64,000 nucleotides of DNA, from contig OZ250175.1 in NCBI GenBank assembly GCA_965238155.1, positions 744,001 through 808,000 on the forward strand, written 5' to 3'. Under the pieces are notes generated by a model. It worked only from the letters and a program-made list of their open reading frames with translations, was not told the DNA's origin and did not search any database. Positions 43,534-53,691 of this stretch are shown piece after piece (position 1 is the stretch's first letter; each line of letters begins with the position of its first letter). The DNA is from BJGV01 sp964196335 (GTDB lineage Bacteria > Pseudomonadota > Gammaproteobacteria > Burkholderiales > Nitrosomonadaceae). Both the position numbers and the translations under genes were made by a program.

Positions 43534-43660
43534 TTTTGTATTGTCTCTCATTGTTTAGTTCTTTTTTACTTTCCCAGACCTGAATCCCAATCAAATCAAT
43601 ATCAGGAAAAATAAAACTACCTCTACTATAATTATCCTTTTTGGACAAACAGGAAATTAA

Positions 43661-44083
43661 ATGCTCTGGATAAAATCGCTACATATTATATTCATGGTCA
43701 CATGGTTTGCCGGGCTCTTTTATCTGCCGAGATTATTTGTCTACCATGCTATGAGTGATGATCTCCCCAGTATTGATCGTTTCAAGATAATGGAACGTAA
43801 ACTCTATTATGGAATTATGACACCCGGGGCAGTATTGACCATTATATTCGGTATGTGGCTATGGCTAGGTTATGGTATTTCTGGTATTTCTGGCAGCTGG
43901 TGGCTCCACGCCAAACTTTTTCTGGTTGCAGTATTAGTTGCCTACCATTACTACTGCGGTAGGTTACTCACCGACTTCAAACTGGACCGGAACCGACATG
44001 GCCATATTTACTATCGCTGGTTCAATGAAGTTCCGGTAATAATTCTGATTGCAGTAGTGATATTGGTGGTGGTGAAACCCTGA
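43661..44083 (+). CDS. hemJ: HemJ-type protoporphyrinogen IX oxidase
   Basis: 140 residues with four membrane helices, family UPF0093. The N-terminus MLWIKSLHIIFMVTWFAGLFYLPRLFVYHA has the conserved His and Arg of HemJ, and LYYGIMTPGAVLTIIFG, WLHAKLFLVAVLVAYHYYCG and RWFNEVPVIIL complete the family pattern. It oxidises protoporphyrinogen IX in heme synthesis in the inner membrane, important for a cytochrome-rich lithotroph. Confidence 0.88.
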   Translation: MLWIKSLHIIFMVTWFAGLFYLPRLFVYHAMSDDLPSIDRFKIMERKLYYGIMTPGAVLTIIFGMWLWLGYGISGISGSWWLHAKLFLVAVLVAYHYYCGRLLTDFKLDRNRHGHIYYRWFNEVPVIILIAVVILVVVKP

Positions 44084-44098
44084 GTAATTATTTCCTGG

Positions 44099-44632
44099 TT
44101 ACACCTCCATTAATTTTTGACCCGGAAACAATACTTCTGTCAAACCAAATGTACGAAAATTAGTAATGCGCATAGGATAGAGTATCCCCTGCAAGTGGTC
44201 ACACTCGTGTTGTACTACACGGGCGTGAAATCCGTCTACATTTCTATTTATAGAATTTCCATACTGGTCATAACCCTGATAGTCAATTTTAGAAAAACGA
44301 GGAACCATTCCTCGCATACCGGGAACACTTAAACAACCTTCCCAATCCTCCTCTGTTTCTTTTGTAAGAGGTTTAACTACAGGATTTATCAGTATGGTGT
44401 AAGGTACATCTTCAGCATCAGGATAGCGTGCGTTCTTCTCCACACCAAAAATAACTACCTGCAAACCAACACCAATCTGAGGTGCCGCCAGTCCTGCACC
44501 ATCTTCGGCCTCCATGGTGTCATGCATATCCTGAATCAGAGCTTTTAATTCAGGTGTATCAAATTTTTCTACTCTCTCTGCTACCCGCAGCAAGCTTGCA
44601 TCACCCATTTTCAGAACAGATTTAATCGCCAT
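44099..44632 (-). CDS. def: Peptide deformylase
   Basis: 177 residues. All three active-site motifs are present: GLAAPQIGV, EGCLSVPG (metal Cys) and QHECDHLQG (two His and Glu). It removes the formyl group from new proteins. It overlaps the downstream end of the MTI phosphorylase gene by 11 bases. Confidence 0.96.
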   Translation of the reverse strand: MAIKSVLKMGDASLLRVAERVEKFDTPELKALIQDMHDTMEAEDGAGLAAPQIGVGLQVVIFGVEKNARYPDAEDVPYTILINPVVKPLTKETEEDWEGCLSVPGMRGMVPRFSKIDYQGYDQYGNSINRNVDGFHARVVQHECDHLQGILYPMRITNFRTFGLTEVLFPGQKLMEV

Positions 44633-45368
44633 TTAGTTCAACCACACGTTCAATAATCTTTCGTACACCTATCATAGAATGATCCAGTACAGCAGTAACA
44701 TCTTCCAACTGAACAGCATGTATGTTTGTCCCCCGACCTGCAGCATAATTTGCCACTATCGCTATAGCCGCGTAATGCAAACCCAGTTCTTTTGCAAGTG
44801 CCGCTTCCGGCATTCCGGTCATACCGACCATGTCACCCCCTTCACGTTCCAGTTTATTGATCTCAGCAGCAGTTTCCAGTCGCGGTCCCTGCATTGCCGC
44901 ATAGATCCCCCCGTCAATTATCTCTTCATTCTCCAGCTCTGCTGCTTTTATTATGTACTCACGTGTTTTTGTACTATATGGCTCAGTAAAATCAATGTGA
45001 GTAATAAGCTTATCAGTGTCTTCAAAATATGTAAATTTCCGGTCATAGGTATGATCAATAATCTGGTCAGGGATAACAATCTTTCCGGGAGTTAGATCTG
45101 AACGAATGCCACCTACTGATGCAACCGATACTACCCGAGTAGGGCTCAGTAATTTTAACGCCCAAAGGTTGGCTCGATAATTCACAGCATGAGGCGGAAT
45201 GTTATGTCCGTAGCCATGACGAGCCAGAAATACGATTTCATATTTATTAATTTTACCAAAAGTAAGCGGGCCGGATGGCTCGCCATACGGTGTCCTTACT
45301 ATTTCCCGATGTGATATCTCAAGACAGGATAGCTGGGCCATACCTGAACCGCCAATGATTGCAAACAT
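44622..45368 (-). CDS. S-methyl-5'-thioinosine (MTI/MTA) phosphorylase
   Basis: 248 residues, nucleoside phosphorylase class II fold: IIGGSGMAQLSCLEIS, FLARHGYGHNIPPHAVNYRANLWALK, MQGPRLETAAEINKL and GMTGMPEAALAKELGLHYAAIAIVANYAAGRG. It cleaves methylthio-nucleosides from polyamine synthesis. Linkage to hpt, together with the sequence, favours the proteobacterial MTI form that makes hypoxanthine, which hpt salvages. Confidence 0.9.
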   Translation of the reverse strand: MFAIIGGSGMAQLSCLEISHREIVRTPYGEPSGPLTFGKINKYEIVFLARHGYGHNIPPHAVNYRANLWALKLLSPTRVVSVASVGGIRSDLTPGKIVIPDQIIDHTYDRKFTYFEDTDKLITHIDFTEPYSTKTREYIIKAAELENEEIIDGGIYAAMQGPRLETAAEINKLEREGGDMVGMTGMPEAALAKELGLHYAAIAIVANYAAGRGTNIHAVQLEDVTAVLDHSMIGVRKIIERVVELNGD

Positions 45369-45409
45369 ATTTTATGAACTATCAAGATAAAAATTTAAAA
45401 AATACAGCC

Positions 45410-45955
45410 TTAGTCTTTAACTGCATAAATTGCGGGCAGATTTCTCCATAAACCATATATATCCATTCCAAACCCAAAAACATAGCGATCAGGTAATGTA
45501 ACGCCCACAAAATCGGCTTTAATAGGTTTAGATTTACCAATATCCTTATTTGCAAAAACAGCACTATAGAATGCCTTTGCACCACTCTCCATTATGCGCT
45601 CACGAACTGACGCGAGTGTAATCCCTTCATCAAGAATATCATCCAATATCAGTACTACTCTGTCCTTTACACTTGTATGAGGCACCACTTTCCAGTCAAC
45701 CTCTCCACCTTTGGTTTTATCGTTGTAGCGGGAGACATGTAAATAATCAAAACTCAGCGGAAACTCCAGCAATGGTAATAATTGTCCGGTAAAAACAACC
45801 GCTCCGCCCATTACACTCAATACCAGCGGATATTGTCCGGATAATGTGTCTGTGATATCTGCGGCCATTCGCTGCATAGTTTCTGATACAACCGCTGCCG
45901 AATATATCTGTTCAGCAGTATCGAGTATTTGTCCTGCTTCTTCTGAAGAAAGCAT
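45410..45955 (-). CDS. hpt: Hypoxanthine-guanine phosphoribosyltransferase
   Basis: 181 residues. VVLILDDILDEGITLASV is the PRPP-binding loop, and PLVLSVMGGAVVFTGQLL and SFDYLHVSRYNDKTKGGEVDWK fit hypoxanthine phosphoribosyltransferases. It salvages purine bases to nucleotides and can use the hypoxanthine produced by the downstream phosphorylase. Confidence 0.94.
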   Translation of the reverse strand: MLSSEEAGQILDTAEQIYSAAVVSETMQRMAADITDTLSGQYPLVLSVMGGAVVFTGQLLPLLEFPLSFDYLHVSRYNDKTKGGEVDWKVVPHTSVKDRVVLILDDILDEGITLASVRERIMESGAKAFYSAVFANKDIGKSKPIKADFVGVTLPDRYVFGFGMDIYGLWRNLPAIYAVKD

Positions 45956-45998
45956 AGAATCGTTACGTATATTGAGAATCTAAATACAAAGTATCCTC

Positions 45999-48149
45999 CT
46001 AATGTTGCAGTAATTCCAACAATTCCGCCTCATTTAAAATATCCACCCCCAGTTCAAGTGCCTTATCATGCTTACTACCCGGAGCATTACCGATTACCAA
46101 ATAATTCGTTTTCTTAGATATATTACCAGTCACTTTCCCGCCCATGTTTTCGATTCTCTCTGTAACTATTTCTCTGGATAAATTTGAAAGAGTTCCTGTT
46201 AATACAAAAATCTTCCCATTAATTAAATTCGCATTATCGTTCTCCTGAATTTTTCGTACCTCCGCATTTTCTATCAACTCTATACCGACTGAAAATAATT
46301 TCCTAATAACATCGATATTGTGCTTTTCTGCTAAAAAATCTGCAATGCTTTGAGCCACTATCAAACCAACATCCGGGATTTTTTGTAAGATTTCCACATC
46401 TGCTTTCTGTAGCCTACTGAAATTATCAAAATATCGGGCTAATTCTCTGGCAGTAGTCACACCCACATTGGGGATCCCAAGTGCATATATAAACTGTGCC
46501 AGCGTAGGGTTCCTTCTCTTTTTAAGAGACTCCAGCAAGTTGCCGGCAGACTTCTTCCCCATGCGGGGTAAACTAATAAGTTTATCTTCATCAAGTGAAT
46601 AAAGGTCTGCAGGTGTTCTGACTGAACCAGTATCCACCAACTGCTCTACTAGTTTATCTCCCAAGCCCTCAATATTCATACCACGGCGTGATGCAAAATG
46701 TATAATTGCCTGCTTTTTTTGTGCCGGGCAGAGTAACCCTCCCGAACATCGTACTACTGCCTCATTAGGCATTCGTACTGCTTTAGCTCCACACTCCGGA
46801 CACCGATCTGGCATAATAAATTGACTGGCATTATCCGGACGACGTTCCATCACTACTTCTACTACTTCAGGAATTACATCGCCTGCTCTTCTTACGATAA
46901 CGCTATCACCAATCATTACATTTTTTCGTTTAATTTCATCTTCATTGTGAAGCGTTGCCTGGGTTACGGTAGCACCACCGACAAATATTGGTTTCAGTTT
47001 GGCAACTGGTGTCAGAGCACCTGTTCTTCCTACTTGTATATCAATCCCCAACAATTCAGTTATAACCTCTTGAGCTGGAAACTTGTGTGCTATGGCAAAA
47101 CGGGGAGCGCGGGAAACAAACCCCAACTTCTCTTGCTGCACGAGACTATTAACTTTATATACTACTCCGTCTATGTCATAGGGTAATTGTTCACGAAAAT
47201 CCTGTATCTTTTTATAGTATGCTAATAATTCTGCTGAGCCACGTACAACATCACATTCTTTCGCAATTGGGAACCCATGAGCAGCAATGTATCTCATCAC
47301 ATTACTATGTGTGTCGCGAGGTATTCCCTCAGCTTTATACTCACCAACACCATATGCAAAAAAAGTAAGCCTGCGAGTAGCAGTAATTTTAGGATCAAGC
47401 TGGCGCAAAGAACCGGCAGCTGCATTACGAGGATTTACAAATACCTTTTCATTTTTTTTACGCTGTTGCTGATTAAGTTCTTTGAAATCTTCTTTTAGCA
47501 TCAAAACTTCACCACGTACTTCAAGCAAAGCAGGGCTATTATTATGCACACTGGCACGTAAACGCAGAGGAATTGATTGAATTGTACGTAAATTTGATGT
47601 GACATCCTCTCCTGTTTCTCCATCACCTCTGGTAGCGCCTGTCGTAAAGAAACCATTTTCATAACAGAGACTAACTGCAAGACCATCAAATTTTGGCTCT
47701 ACCTCATATTCAATATTATCGGCCCCCAGTTTTTCACCTAAACGCCGGTCGAATGCTTCTACTGAGGTCATATCAAACTCATTACTAAGAGAAAGCATAG
47801 GTAAACGGTGCGTAACCTGGGAAAATTTTACAAGAGGAGTAGCGCCTACGCGCTGTGTCGGAGAATGGACTGTAACCAGATTAGGATAACGCCGCTCTAA
47901 TTTCTGCAGTTCAAGAAAAAGTTTGTCGTACTCCGAATCCGGAATACTCGGAGCATCCAGAACTGAATACATATAATTATGTGCTTCAATTATCTTTCTG
48001 AGAGTCTCTGACAGACTGGCCTGCAACTGATTATTTGAAGGGTCCCTTCTTAAGTCTTCCCTGGCTTCTTCAATACTTTCCTGGAAGGACTTTAGCTTCC
48101 TGATTAATTCAGTTCGTGTATTCTGAGAAATGTTTTCTAGAATACCCAT
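45999..48149 (-). CDS. ligA: NAD-dependent DNA ligase
   Basis: 716 residues, full length. Adenylation motif KFDGLAVSLCYENG (catalytic Lys), the four-Cys zinc finger around CPECGAK...RCSGGLLCP, helix-hairpin-helix repeats (GVTTARELARYF, IPDVGLIVAQSIADF) and a C-terminal BRCT domain (FVLTGTLSNLSREIVTERIENMGGKVTG). Starts one base from the zipA stop. Joins Okazaki fragments and repairs nicks. Confidence 0.97.
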   Translation of the reverse strand: MGILENISQNTRTELIRKLKSFQESIEEAREDLRRDPSNNQLQASLSETLRKIIEAHNYMYSVLDAPSIPDSEYDKLFLELQKLERRYPNLVTVHSPTQRVGATPLVKFSQVTHRLPMLSLSNEFDMTSVEAFDRRLGEKLGADNIEYEVEPKFDGLAVSLCYENGFFTTGATRGDGETGEDVTSNLRTIQSIPLRLRASVHNNSPALLEVRGEVLMLKEDFKELNQQQRKKNEKVFVNPRNAAAGSLRQLDPKITATRRLTFFAYGVGEYKAEGIPRDTHSNVMRYIAAHGFPIAKECDVVRGSAELLAYYKKIQDFREQLPYDIDGVVYKVNSLVQQEKLGFVSRAPRFAIAHKFPAQEVITELLGIDIQVGRTGALTPVAKLKPIFVGGATVTQATLHNEDEIKRKNVMIGDSVIVRRAGDVIPEVVEVVMERRPDNASQFIMPDRCPECGAKAVRMPNEAVVRCSGGLLCPAQKKQAIIHFASRRGMNIEGLGDKLVEQLVDTGSVRTPADLYSLDEDKLISLPRMGKKSAGNLLESLKKRRNPTLAQFIYALGIPNVGVTTARELARYFDNFSRLQKADVEILQKIPDVGLIVAQSIADFLAEKHNIDVIRKLFSVGIELIENAEVRKIQENDNANLINGKIFVLTGTLSNLSREIVTERIENMGGKVTGNISKKTNYLVIGNAPGSKHDKALELGVDILNEAELLELLQH

Positions 48150-49292
48150 TCACACAAATAATCTCTGCGCTATCTCACCCCCGGCAGGAAAATCCCGTGA
48201 TTTCATTACAGCCTGGATTCCACTTAACTTGTGTTTAATTCTATCTATCCCACTATCACTTAAGGGAACCTGATTATCATCAACCATAATACCACCCAGG
48301 GTAGTTGCAAAAATCCTGGAAAGATGCGTCATTTGATCGAATACTCTCTCACCGTTCTTAATTCTGGGCACATCGAATAAGAATGTAACACCATTAGTAG
48401 TAAGCGTTCTAATATTGTCAGGCAGAAATGGCGTGGGTTCATAATTATTAAGAGTAAATTTAGCATTGTCATTTCCCTCACGAAAGTTAAATACCCCTCC
48501 CCCATCAAGCTTGAATCCGGATGCTTCTGCCAAAGCACGAATTTTGGTTCCTGTGAATGCACCACCATCTTTGCTGATAACATTAATTCCAATCATGACA
48601 TCTACTTCTGCACAAAACTGATCAAGTAATACCGCCTGAGAATATGCCTCCCCGATATCAGGCGTATCAGCAACTGCATTGATTAATTCGGCAAAATTCT
48701 GCGCCATGTCACGAAACTCAGATAAGCCAACCTCGCTCACAGGACCAGACCGATCAGCAAGTTGCAGGCAGGCTCTTAAGCCAGTGCAGCCACTGTCTGG
48801 ATCAGATTCCATTGTGATTTCTTCCCAAAACGCACCTGCATTCTTTTGTCCAAACCAATGCACCGGTTTTCCAAAACTAACCTTCCTTTGTAATATCTCT
48901 GCGAGATCTGAAACGATAACCGGGGTTTCAGACTGGATACTCACCACATAATCTACAACGCCGTTACTATAAACTTTTACCGGTTTAGCCAGTTCATTAG
49001 TTGTGTTCAAAGGTTTCTGTTCTGGTTTACTATCAGATTCAACTATCTCTTTCTCTTTTATACTTGGCTCTACCCGAAAATCTCCTGTCACTTCTTTATT
49101 AAGTTGCGGCTCAACTCTTTCTACTTCTGTGGTTTTTTCCGCTTCCAGTAAAACATCCTCATACTTATTCTTAAATGCTTTCTCTGTATTACGCTGATAA
49201 CGACGCTGTTGTATCCAGTTATAGAAAACAACACCCCCGATTATCACGATTCCGATAACAATCAAATTGATTTGTAAGTCACTCATATTCAT
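48150..49292 (-). CDS. zipA: Cell division protein ZipA
   Basis: 380 residues. N-terminal membrane anchor (LQINLIVIGIVIIGGVVFYNWIQQRR), a charged linker, and a C-terminal FtsZ-binding domain (about 110-375) with FSFREGNDNAKF-like and VTFLFDVPRIKNGERVFDQM. It tethers FtsZ to the inner membrane. Lies between smc and ligA, the order found in many beta- and gammaproteobacteria. Confidence 0.86.
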   Translation of the reverse strand: MNMSDLQINLIVIGIVIIGGVVFYNWIQQRRYQRNTEKAFKNKYEDVLLEAEKTTEVERVEPQLNKEVTGDFRVEPSIKEKEIVESDSKPEQKPLNTTNELAKPVKVYSNGVVDYVVSIQSETPVIVSDLAEILQRKVSFGKPVHWFGQKNAGAFWEEITMESDPDSGCTGLRACLQLADRSGPVSEVGLSEFRDMAQNFAELINAVADTPDIGEAYSQAVLLDQFCAEVDVMIGINVISKDGGAFTGTKIRALAEASGFKLDGGGVFNFREGNDNAKFTLNNYEPTPFLPDNIRTLTTNGVTFLFDVPRIKNGERVFDQMTHLSRIFATTLGGIMVDDNQVPLSDSGIDRIKHKLSGIQAVMKSRDFPAGGEIAQRLFV

Positions 49293-49307
49293 TCGACCTG
49301 TACATTA

Positions 49308-52300
49308 TTATCCAGCCTCTGCCACTTCACTGAGTTTGACAGCCTCCTCGATATCTACAGCAACTATTCGTGAAACACCTTGTTCCTGCATTGTGACACC
49401 AATTAAATGTTGTGCCAGTTCCATAGTAATTTTATTGTGACTAACAAATACAAACTGTGTCTGATCTGACATTTTCCTTAACAAATCGCAGAAACGCTCG
49501 GTGTTACTGTCATCTAATGGTGCGTCTACCTCATCCAGCAGACAAAATGGGGCGGGATTAAGCTTAAACAATGAGAACACCAGTGCCAATGCTGTTAGCG
49601 CTTTCTCTCCGCCTGACAGCAAATGAATGGAGCTGTTCTTCTTGCCTGGTGGCTGCGCAATGATTTGCACGCCAGAATCAAGAATTTCCTCTCCACTTAA
49701 TACCAATTTAGCTTTTCCACCACCAAATATAGTGGGAAACATCTCGTCTAAATGACCGTTTACCTTTTCAAAAGTTTCTAACAAACGTTCACGAGTTTCC
49801 CGATCTATCCGTCTGATAGCATTTTCCAGAGTTTCAACTGCCTCCTGCAAATCCTTAAACTGTGAATCAAGGTAAATTTTACGTTCTTGTGATGTATGCA
49901 GTTCTTCCAAAGCAGCAAGATTAACTGCGCCCAGACTCTCAATCTCAGTATTAAGCTGATCAATATCAGACTGTATTCTAGAGGGCCTCGTTTTACCCAG
50001 TACCTGAAGTAATTCCTCTTCGTCTGCTCCCGCTTCTTTTAATTTTTCATCAAACTGATTCTCTACAATTTGTGCCTCCTGCTCCTTAAGGCGTGCCTGA
50101 CTTATTGATTCACGCAGAGGATGCAACTTCTGCTCGGAAGCTATACGCTCTTGCTCTATCTCCTGTAATTCTTTAGCTGCATCTTCCAGAGTGCTGCGTG
50201 CAGTTTTCAGAAAAAGTTCTCGCTGCTCACGCAGCGCTAACCATTCTTGCAGCTGACTGTTTAATGCAGATTCATCAAAACTATCTTGCTCTGACTCCAG
50301 TTTCTCCAGCCTGGTTCTGAGTTCAGCAAAACTCTCATTAATACCTAGAATGGTATTCTCTATCTCAACAATTTTATTCTGACAGGTCTTTTCATAGAAC
50401 TCAGCTTCCTGCATTTCCTTCACTACATTCTGTACAAGCTGCCGTTGATTATTAAGAGTCTGCTCAGTAGCCTCCTCTTCTTCCTTTTCCTTCTTCACCC
50501 GCCCTTGCAAAACCAGAACCTGGTCCTGATATTCAGCTAATTTTTTTTCAGAACTTTGTTTTTGAGAGCCCTCTACCTCTATTTGTTGTTTAACTCCTGT
50601 CAGTTCAACCAGAATCTGGTCACCACGCTGGCCGGATTGTTCTGCTAATTGTGTCAGCTTCAACGCCTGCATTTGTAAATCATGATGCTGCTGCTGAAGC
50701 TCCTCACTATCAATACGTAATTGCGAAATTAAATCTCCCAGTTTGTTACAATCTTCTTCAGCGATAACCAGTCTGGATTTCTGTTTAGTAAGGCTAGTCC
50801 CCAGTTCTTTTGCATCAGTCTTAATCTGAGATATTTCTCTCTGGCGCGCCAGAACCCCGTGTAATTGCGAATCAGGAGCATAGTATGTAAGGCTATGCTG
50901 AGTAAAAAAATGCCCTTCACGTGTCACTAACATTTCGCCGGGAGCAAGTTTTGTCCGTTGCAGGAGACCATCTTGTATACTTTCTACTACAAAAATTCCT
51001 CTCAGCCATTCCTTTAACACAGATTTTATCCCTGTGTTTTCACAAGTCAGATACCACTCCAGAGATTTCCAGTCCTCCTTGCCATGCAATGTCTCATCGT
51101 TCAACTGCTGTTCTGCTGAAACCTTAGTCTCAAATAATGTCCATTTTCCAGGAGGAGAGTCTTCTATCCAGTCCTGTACAATCTCCAGACGTTCAAGAGA
51201 AGAACTGTTGAGCCGCTCGCGTAATACTGATTCCAGGGCATCTTCCCATCCTTTATCAATCTGAATGTTCTGCCACAAACGTGGTAAAGCATCTAGTTTG
51301 TATTTTGCAAGCCACTCACTCAACCCCTCATTATCCTCAAGTCGATGCTGGAGACGCTCCAAAGCCGAGGATCGGGCTTCCATTTTAGTAATCTGCTGTT
51401 CTAGCATTTGTGTTTCGTGTGTAATTTCACGTTTGATTTCTTCTGTCTTAAGAAGTTGCTCTTCAGTTTGAACAAGTGAGTCCTGTTTACTTTTCAGTTC
51501 AACCACAGTACTTTCTATTTCTCTCTGCAAGCGGGATAATTCCAAATCATCAGGCTGTGGTAGCGCCTCCTTCTCCTCAAGAAGTTTTTCTCTACGTGAC
51601 TCCAGTTGCTGCAAAGATTTTTCAGCATGTGTACGATGACTCTCTTCTAACTGCCTGGCCTGGTCAGTCAGGAGCAAGCTACGTTGAACTTCTCTCAACT
51701 TTTCCTGACATAAACGGAAGGCTGTTTCCGTTTGTGGCAGCCTCTCATTTTCTGCAGCAGTTTTTTCTTTACTACCTTCGAAATTCAAACTTGCCTTTTC
51801 AAGTTCTCTGCGCCACTGGTCTAAGCTCTCTGTAGAACTTTCCATCTGTTCTTCATAATGCTTAATCTGATTCCTGGCTACTGTAATTTGCTGCTCAATA
51901 CGTTGTTGATTCTCACGCAGATGTTGTACTTGCTGTTCGATCCGCGCCACCTCAGCGTTGGCAGCATACAATTCTCCCTGCCCTTCATGCAGGCTGTCAC
52001 TGGCAGCATAATGTTTTGCGCGCCCCTCTTCCAAGCGTTTTTCTGTCTCACGAAGACATGAAGTTTCTGCTTCTAATTCCAATTCCAGTCGTTGAACTTC
52101 CTTTTCTCTGCGAAGACGCTGCGTTGCCGCTTCCTGTTTACGTGCCAGCCATAATAGATTTTGTGCCACACTCAACTGACTCTGCACATCTTTAAATTTA
52201 CCGGCAACCTCTGCTTGTTCTTCCAAGTGCTGTAATTGTTTTTCCAGTTCCTGACAGATATCGTCTATACGTAAAAGATTCTCCCGGGTATCACGCAGAC

Positions 52301-52847
52301 GCAATTCAGTTTCACGACGACGCTCACGGTATTTAGAAACTCCGGCGGCCTCTTCCAGAAATATACGTAACTCTTCCGGTTTCGCCTCAATTATTCTTGA
52401 AATCATCCCCTGCTCAATAATTGCATAACCACGACTACCAATACCGGTTCCAAGAAAAACATCAGCTATATCACGTCGGCGAACATGAATATTGTTCATA
52501 TAATAGGTGGAATCGCCATCTCTCAACAGAACCCGTTTGATAGAAATTTCTGCATAGTCCGACCATTGTCCCCCTGTCTTGCCAAGACTGTTATCAAAGA
52601 CTAACTCCACACTTGTACGCTCTACAGGCTTGCGATTAGCGGACCCGTTAAAAATTACATCCTGCATGGATTCACCACGTAAAGCAGATGCTTTTGATTC
52701 GCCTAGCACCCAGCGAACCGCATCGATCACATTAGATTTTCCACAACCATTGGGACCGACAACCCCGACCAAATCACTGGGAACGGGAATAACAGTTGGA
52801 TCAACGAAGGTTTTAAAACCAGCAAGTTTGATATGGGAGAGACGCAA
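49308..52847 (-). CDS. smc: Chromosome partition protein SMC
   Basis: 1179 residues. N-terminal Walker A GVVGPNGCGKSNVIDAVRW, long coiled coils (about 170-500 and 680-1000) around a hinge (about 510-650), ABC signature HLLSGGEKALTAL and Walker B CLLDEVDAPLDDSN. It condenses and segregates the chromosome, normally with ScpA and ScpB (not in this window). Divergent from queF; first gene of the smc-zipA-ligA run. Confidence 0.97.
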   Translation of the reverse strand: MRLSHIKLAGFKTFVDPTVIPVPSDLVGVVGPNGCGKSNVIDAVRWVLGESKASALRGESMQDVIFNGSANRKPVERTSVELVFDNSLGKTGGQWSDYAEISIKRVLLRDGDSTYYMNNIHVRRRDIADVFLGTGIGSRGYAIIEQGMISRIIEAKPEELRIFLEEAAGVSKYRERRRETELRLRDTRENLLRIDDICQELEKQLQHLEEQAEVAGKFKDVQSQLSVAQNLLWLARKQEAATQRLRREKEVQRLELELEAETSCLRETEKRLEEGRAKHYAASDSLHEGQGELYAANAEVARIEQQVQHLRENQQRIEQQITVARNQIKHYEEQMESSTESLDQWRRELEKASLNFEGSKEKTAAENERLPQTETAFRLCQEKLREVQRSLLLTDQARQLEESHRTHAEKSLQQLESRREKLLEEKEALPQPDDLELSRLQREIESTVVELKSKQDSLVQTEEQLLKTEEIKREITHETQMLEQQITKMEARSSALERLQHRLEDNEGLSEWLAKYKLDALPRLWQNIQIDKGWEDALESVLRERLNSSSLERLEIVQDWIEDSPPGKWTLFETKVSAEQQLNDETLHGKEDWKSLEWYLTCENTGIKSVLKEWLRGIFVVESIQDGLLQRTKLAPGEMLVTREGHFFTQHSLTYYAPDSQLHGVLARQREISQIKTDAKELGTSLTKQKSRLVIAEEDCNKLGDLISQLRIDSEELQQQHHDLQMQALKLTQLAEQSGQRGDQILVELTGVKQQIEVEGSQKQSSEKKLAEYQDQVLVLQGRVKKEKEEEEATEQTLNNQRQLVQNVVKEMQEAEFYEKTCQNKIVEIENTILGINESFAELRTRLEKLESEQDSFDESALNSQLQEWLALREQRELFLKTARSTLEDAAKELQEIEQERIASEQKLHPLRESISQARLKEQEAQIVENQFDEKLKEAGADEEELLQVLGKTRPSRIQSDIDQLNTEIESLGAVNLAALEELHTSQERKIYLDSQFKDLQEAVETLENAIRRIDRETRERLLETFEKVNGHLDEMFPTIFGGGKAKLVLSGEEILDSGVQIIAQPPGKKNSSIHLLSGGEKALTALALVFSLFKLNPAPFCLLDEVDAPLDDSNTERFCDLLRKMSDQTQFVFVSHNKITMELAQHLIGVTMQEQGVSRIVAVDIEEAVKLSEVAEAG

Positions 52848-52974
52848 TTTATTGCCTGTAACCAGTTATAATCGGATGAGATTGGAGAAACGAAATAAAA
52901 GTCTTATAAAACACTTTTCGAAAATCACATATATATAAGTATGATATTTTAACCGATTTGCCTCGGATAAGAGA

Positions 52975-53394
52975 ATGCCAATAAAGCCTACGAAGAAATT
53001 AGAAACTTTTCCCAACCCGACTCCCACACGGGATTACCATATTCACATGGAAATTCCGGAGTTTACTTGCCTGTGCCCAAAAACCGGGCAACCAGATTTT
53101 GCATCTCTTACACTTGATTATATCCCTGACAAAAAGTGTATTGAACTTAAAAGTCTCAAGCTCTATATCTGGTCATACAGGAACGAAAATGCTTTTCATG
53201 AAGCCGTCACTAACCGTATTCTTGATGATATTGTCGCTGCTATAAAACCCAAATATATGCGTCTTACTGCCAGATTCTATGTGCGTGGTGGTATATTTAC
53301 AAATATCGTAGCTGAACATCGTAAGTCCGGATGGAAGCCAAAATCAGCTGTTAATTTAAAAGAATTTGAAAAACAATCAAATATCCGTCAGTAA
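52975..53394 (+). CDS. queF: NADPH-dependent 7-cyano-7-deazaguanine reductase QueF
   Basis: 139 residues, the short YkvM-type QueF. FTCLCPKTGQPDFA carries the catalytic Cys and Asp, and ELKSLKLYIWSYRNENAFHE is the NADPH-binding QueF motif with Glu. It converts preQ0 to preQ1 in queuosine synthesis. It stands alone and divergent from smc. Confidence 0.92.
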   Translation: MPIKPTKKLETFPNPTPTRDYHIHMEIPEFTCLCPKTGQPDFASLTLDYIPDKKCIELKSLKLYIWSYRNENAFHEAVTNRILDDIVAAIKPKYMRLTARFYVRGGIFTNIVAEHRKSGWKPKSAVNLKEFEKQSNIRQ

Positions 53395-53691
53395 GTTTCC
53401 CGGACTGAACCTTTTTCCTCCCGGGCCAATTAAAAATATCTTCCCGCCAATATGTCCTAACTACCTGAATCAAATTAATAACTCTGAGAACAAAGATTAA
53501 TTATTGAAAAATAGTCTGCTGAATGACAACCAAGCCGGTCAGTACGCGTTATATTAGTGTCAGCCACATTCATCGGGAGATAGCCTTATATCTCAGATGA
53601 AAACAAAAACCTGTACGATGACTTGTGCTGATCTGACAAGGTGGCCGGAAAACAAAATCCGCTTTGTTTAAACCTTCAGGGGGAGGTTGAT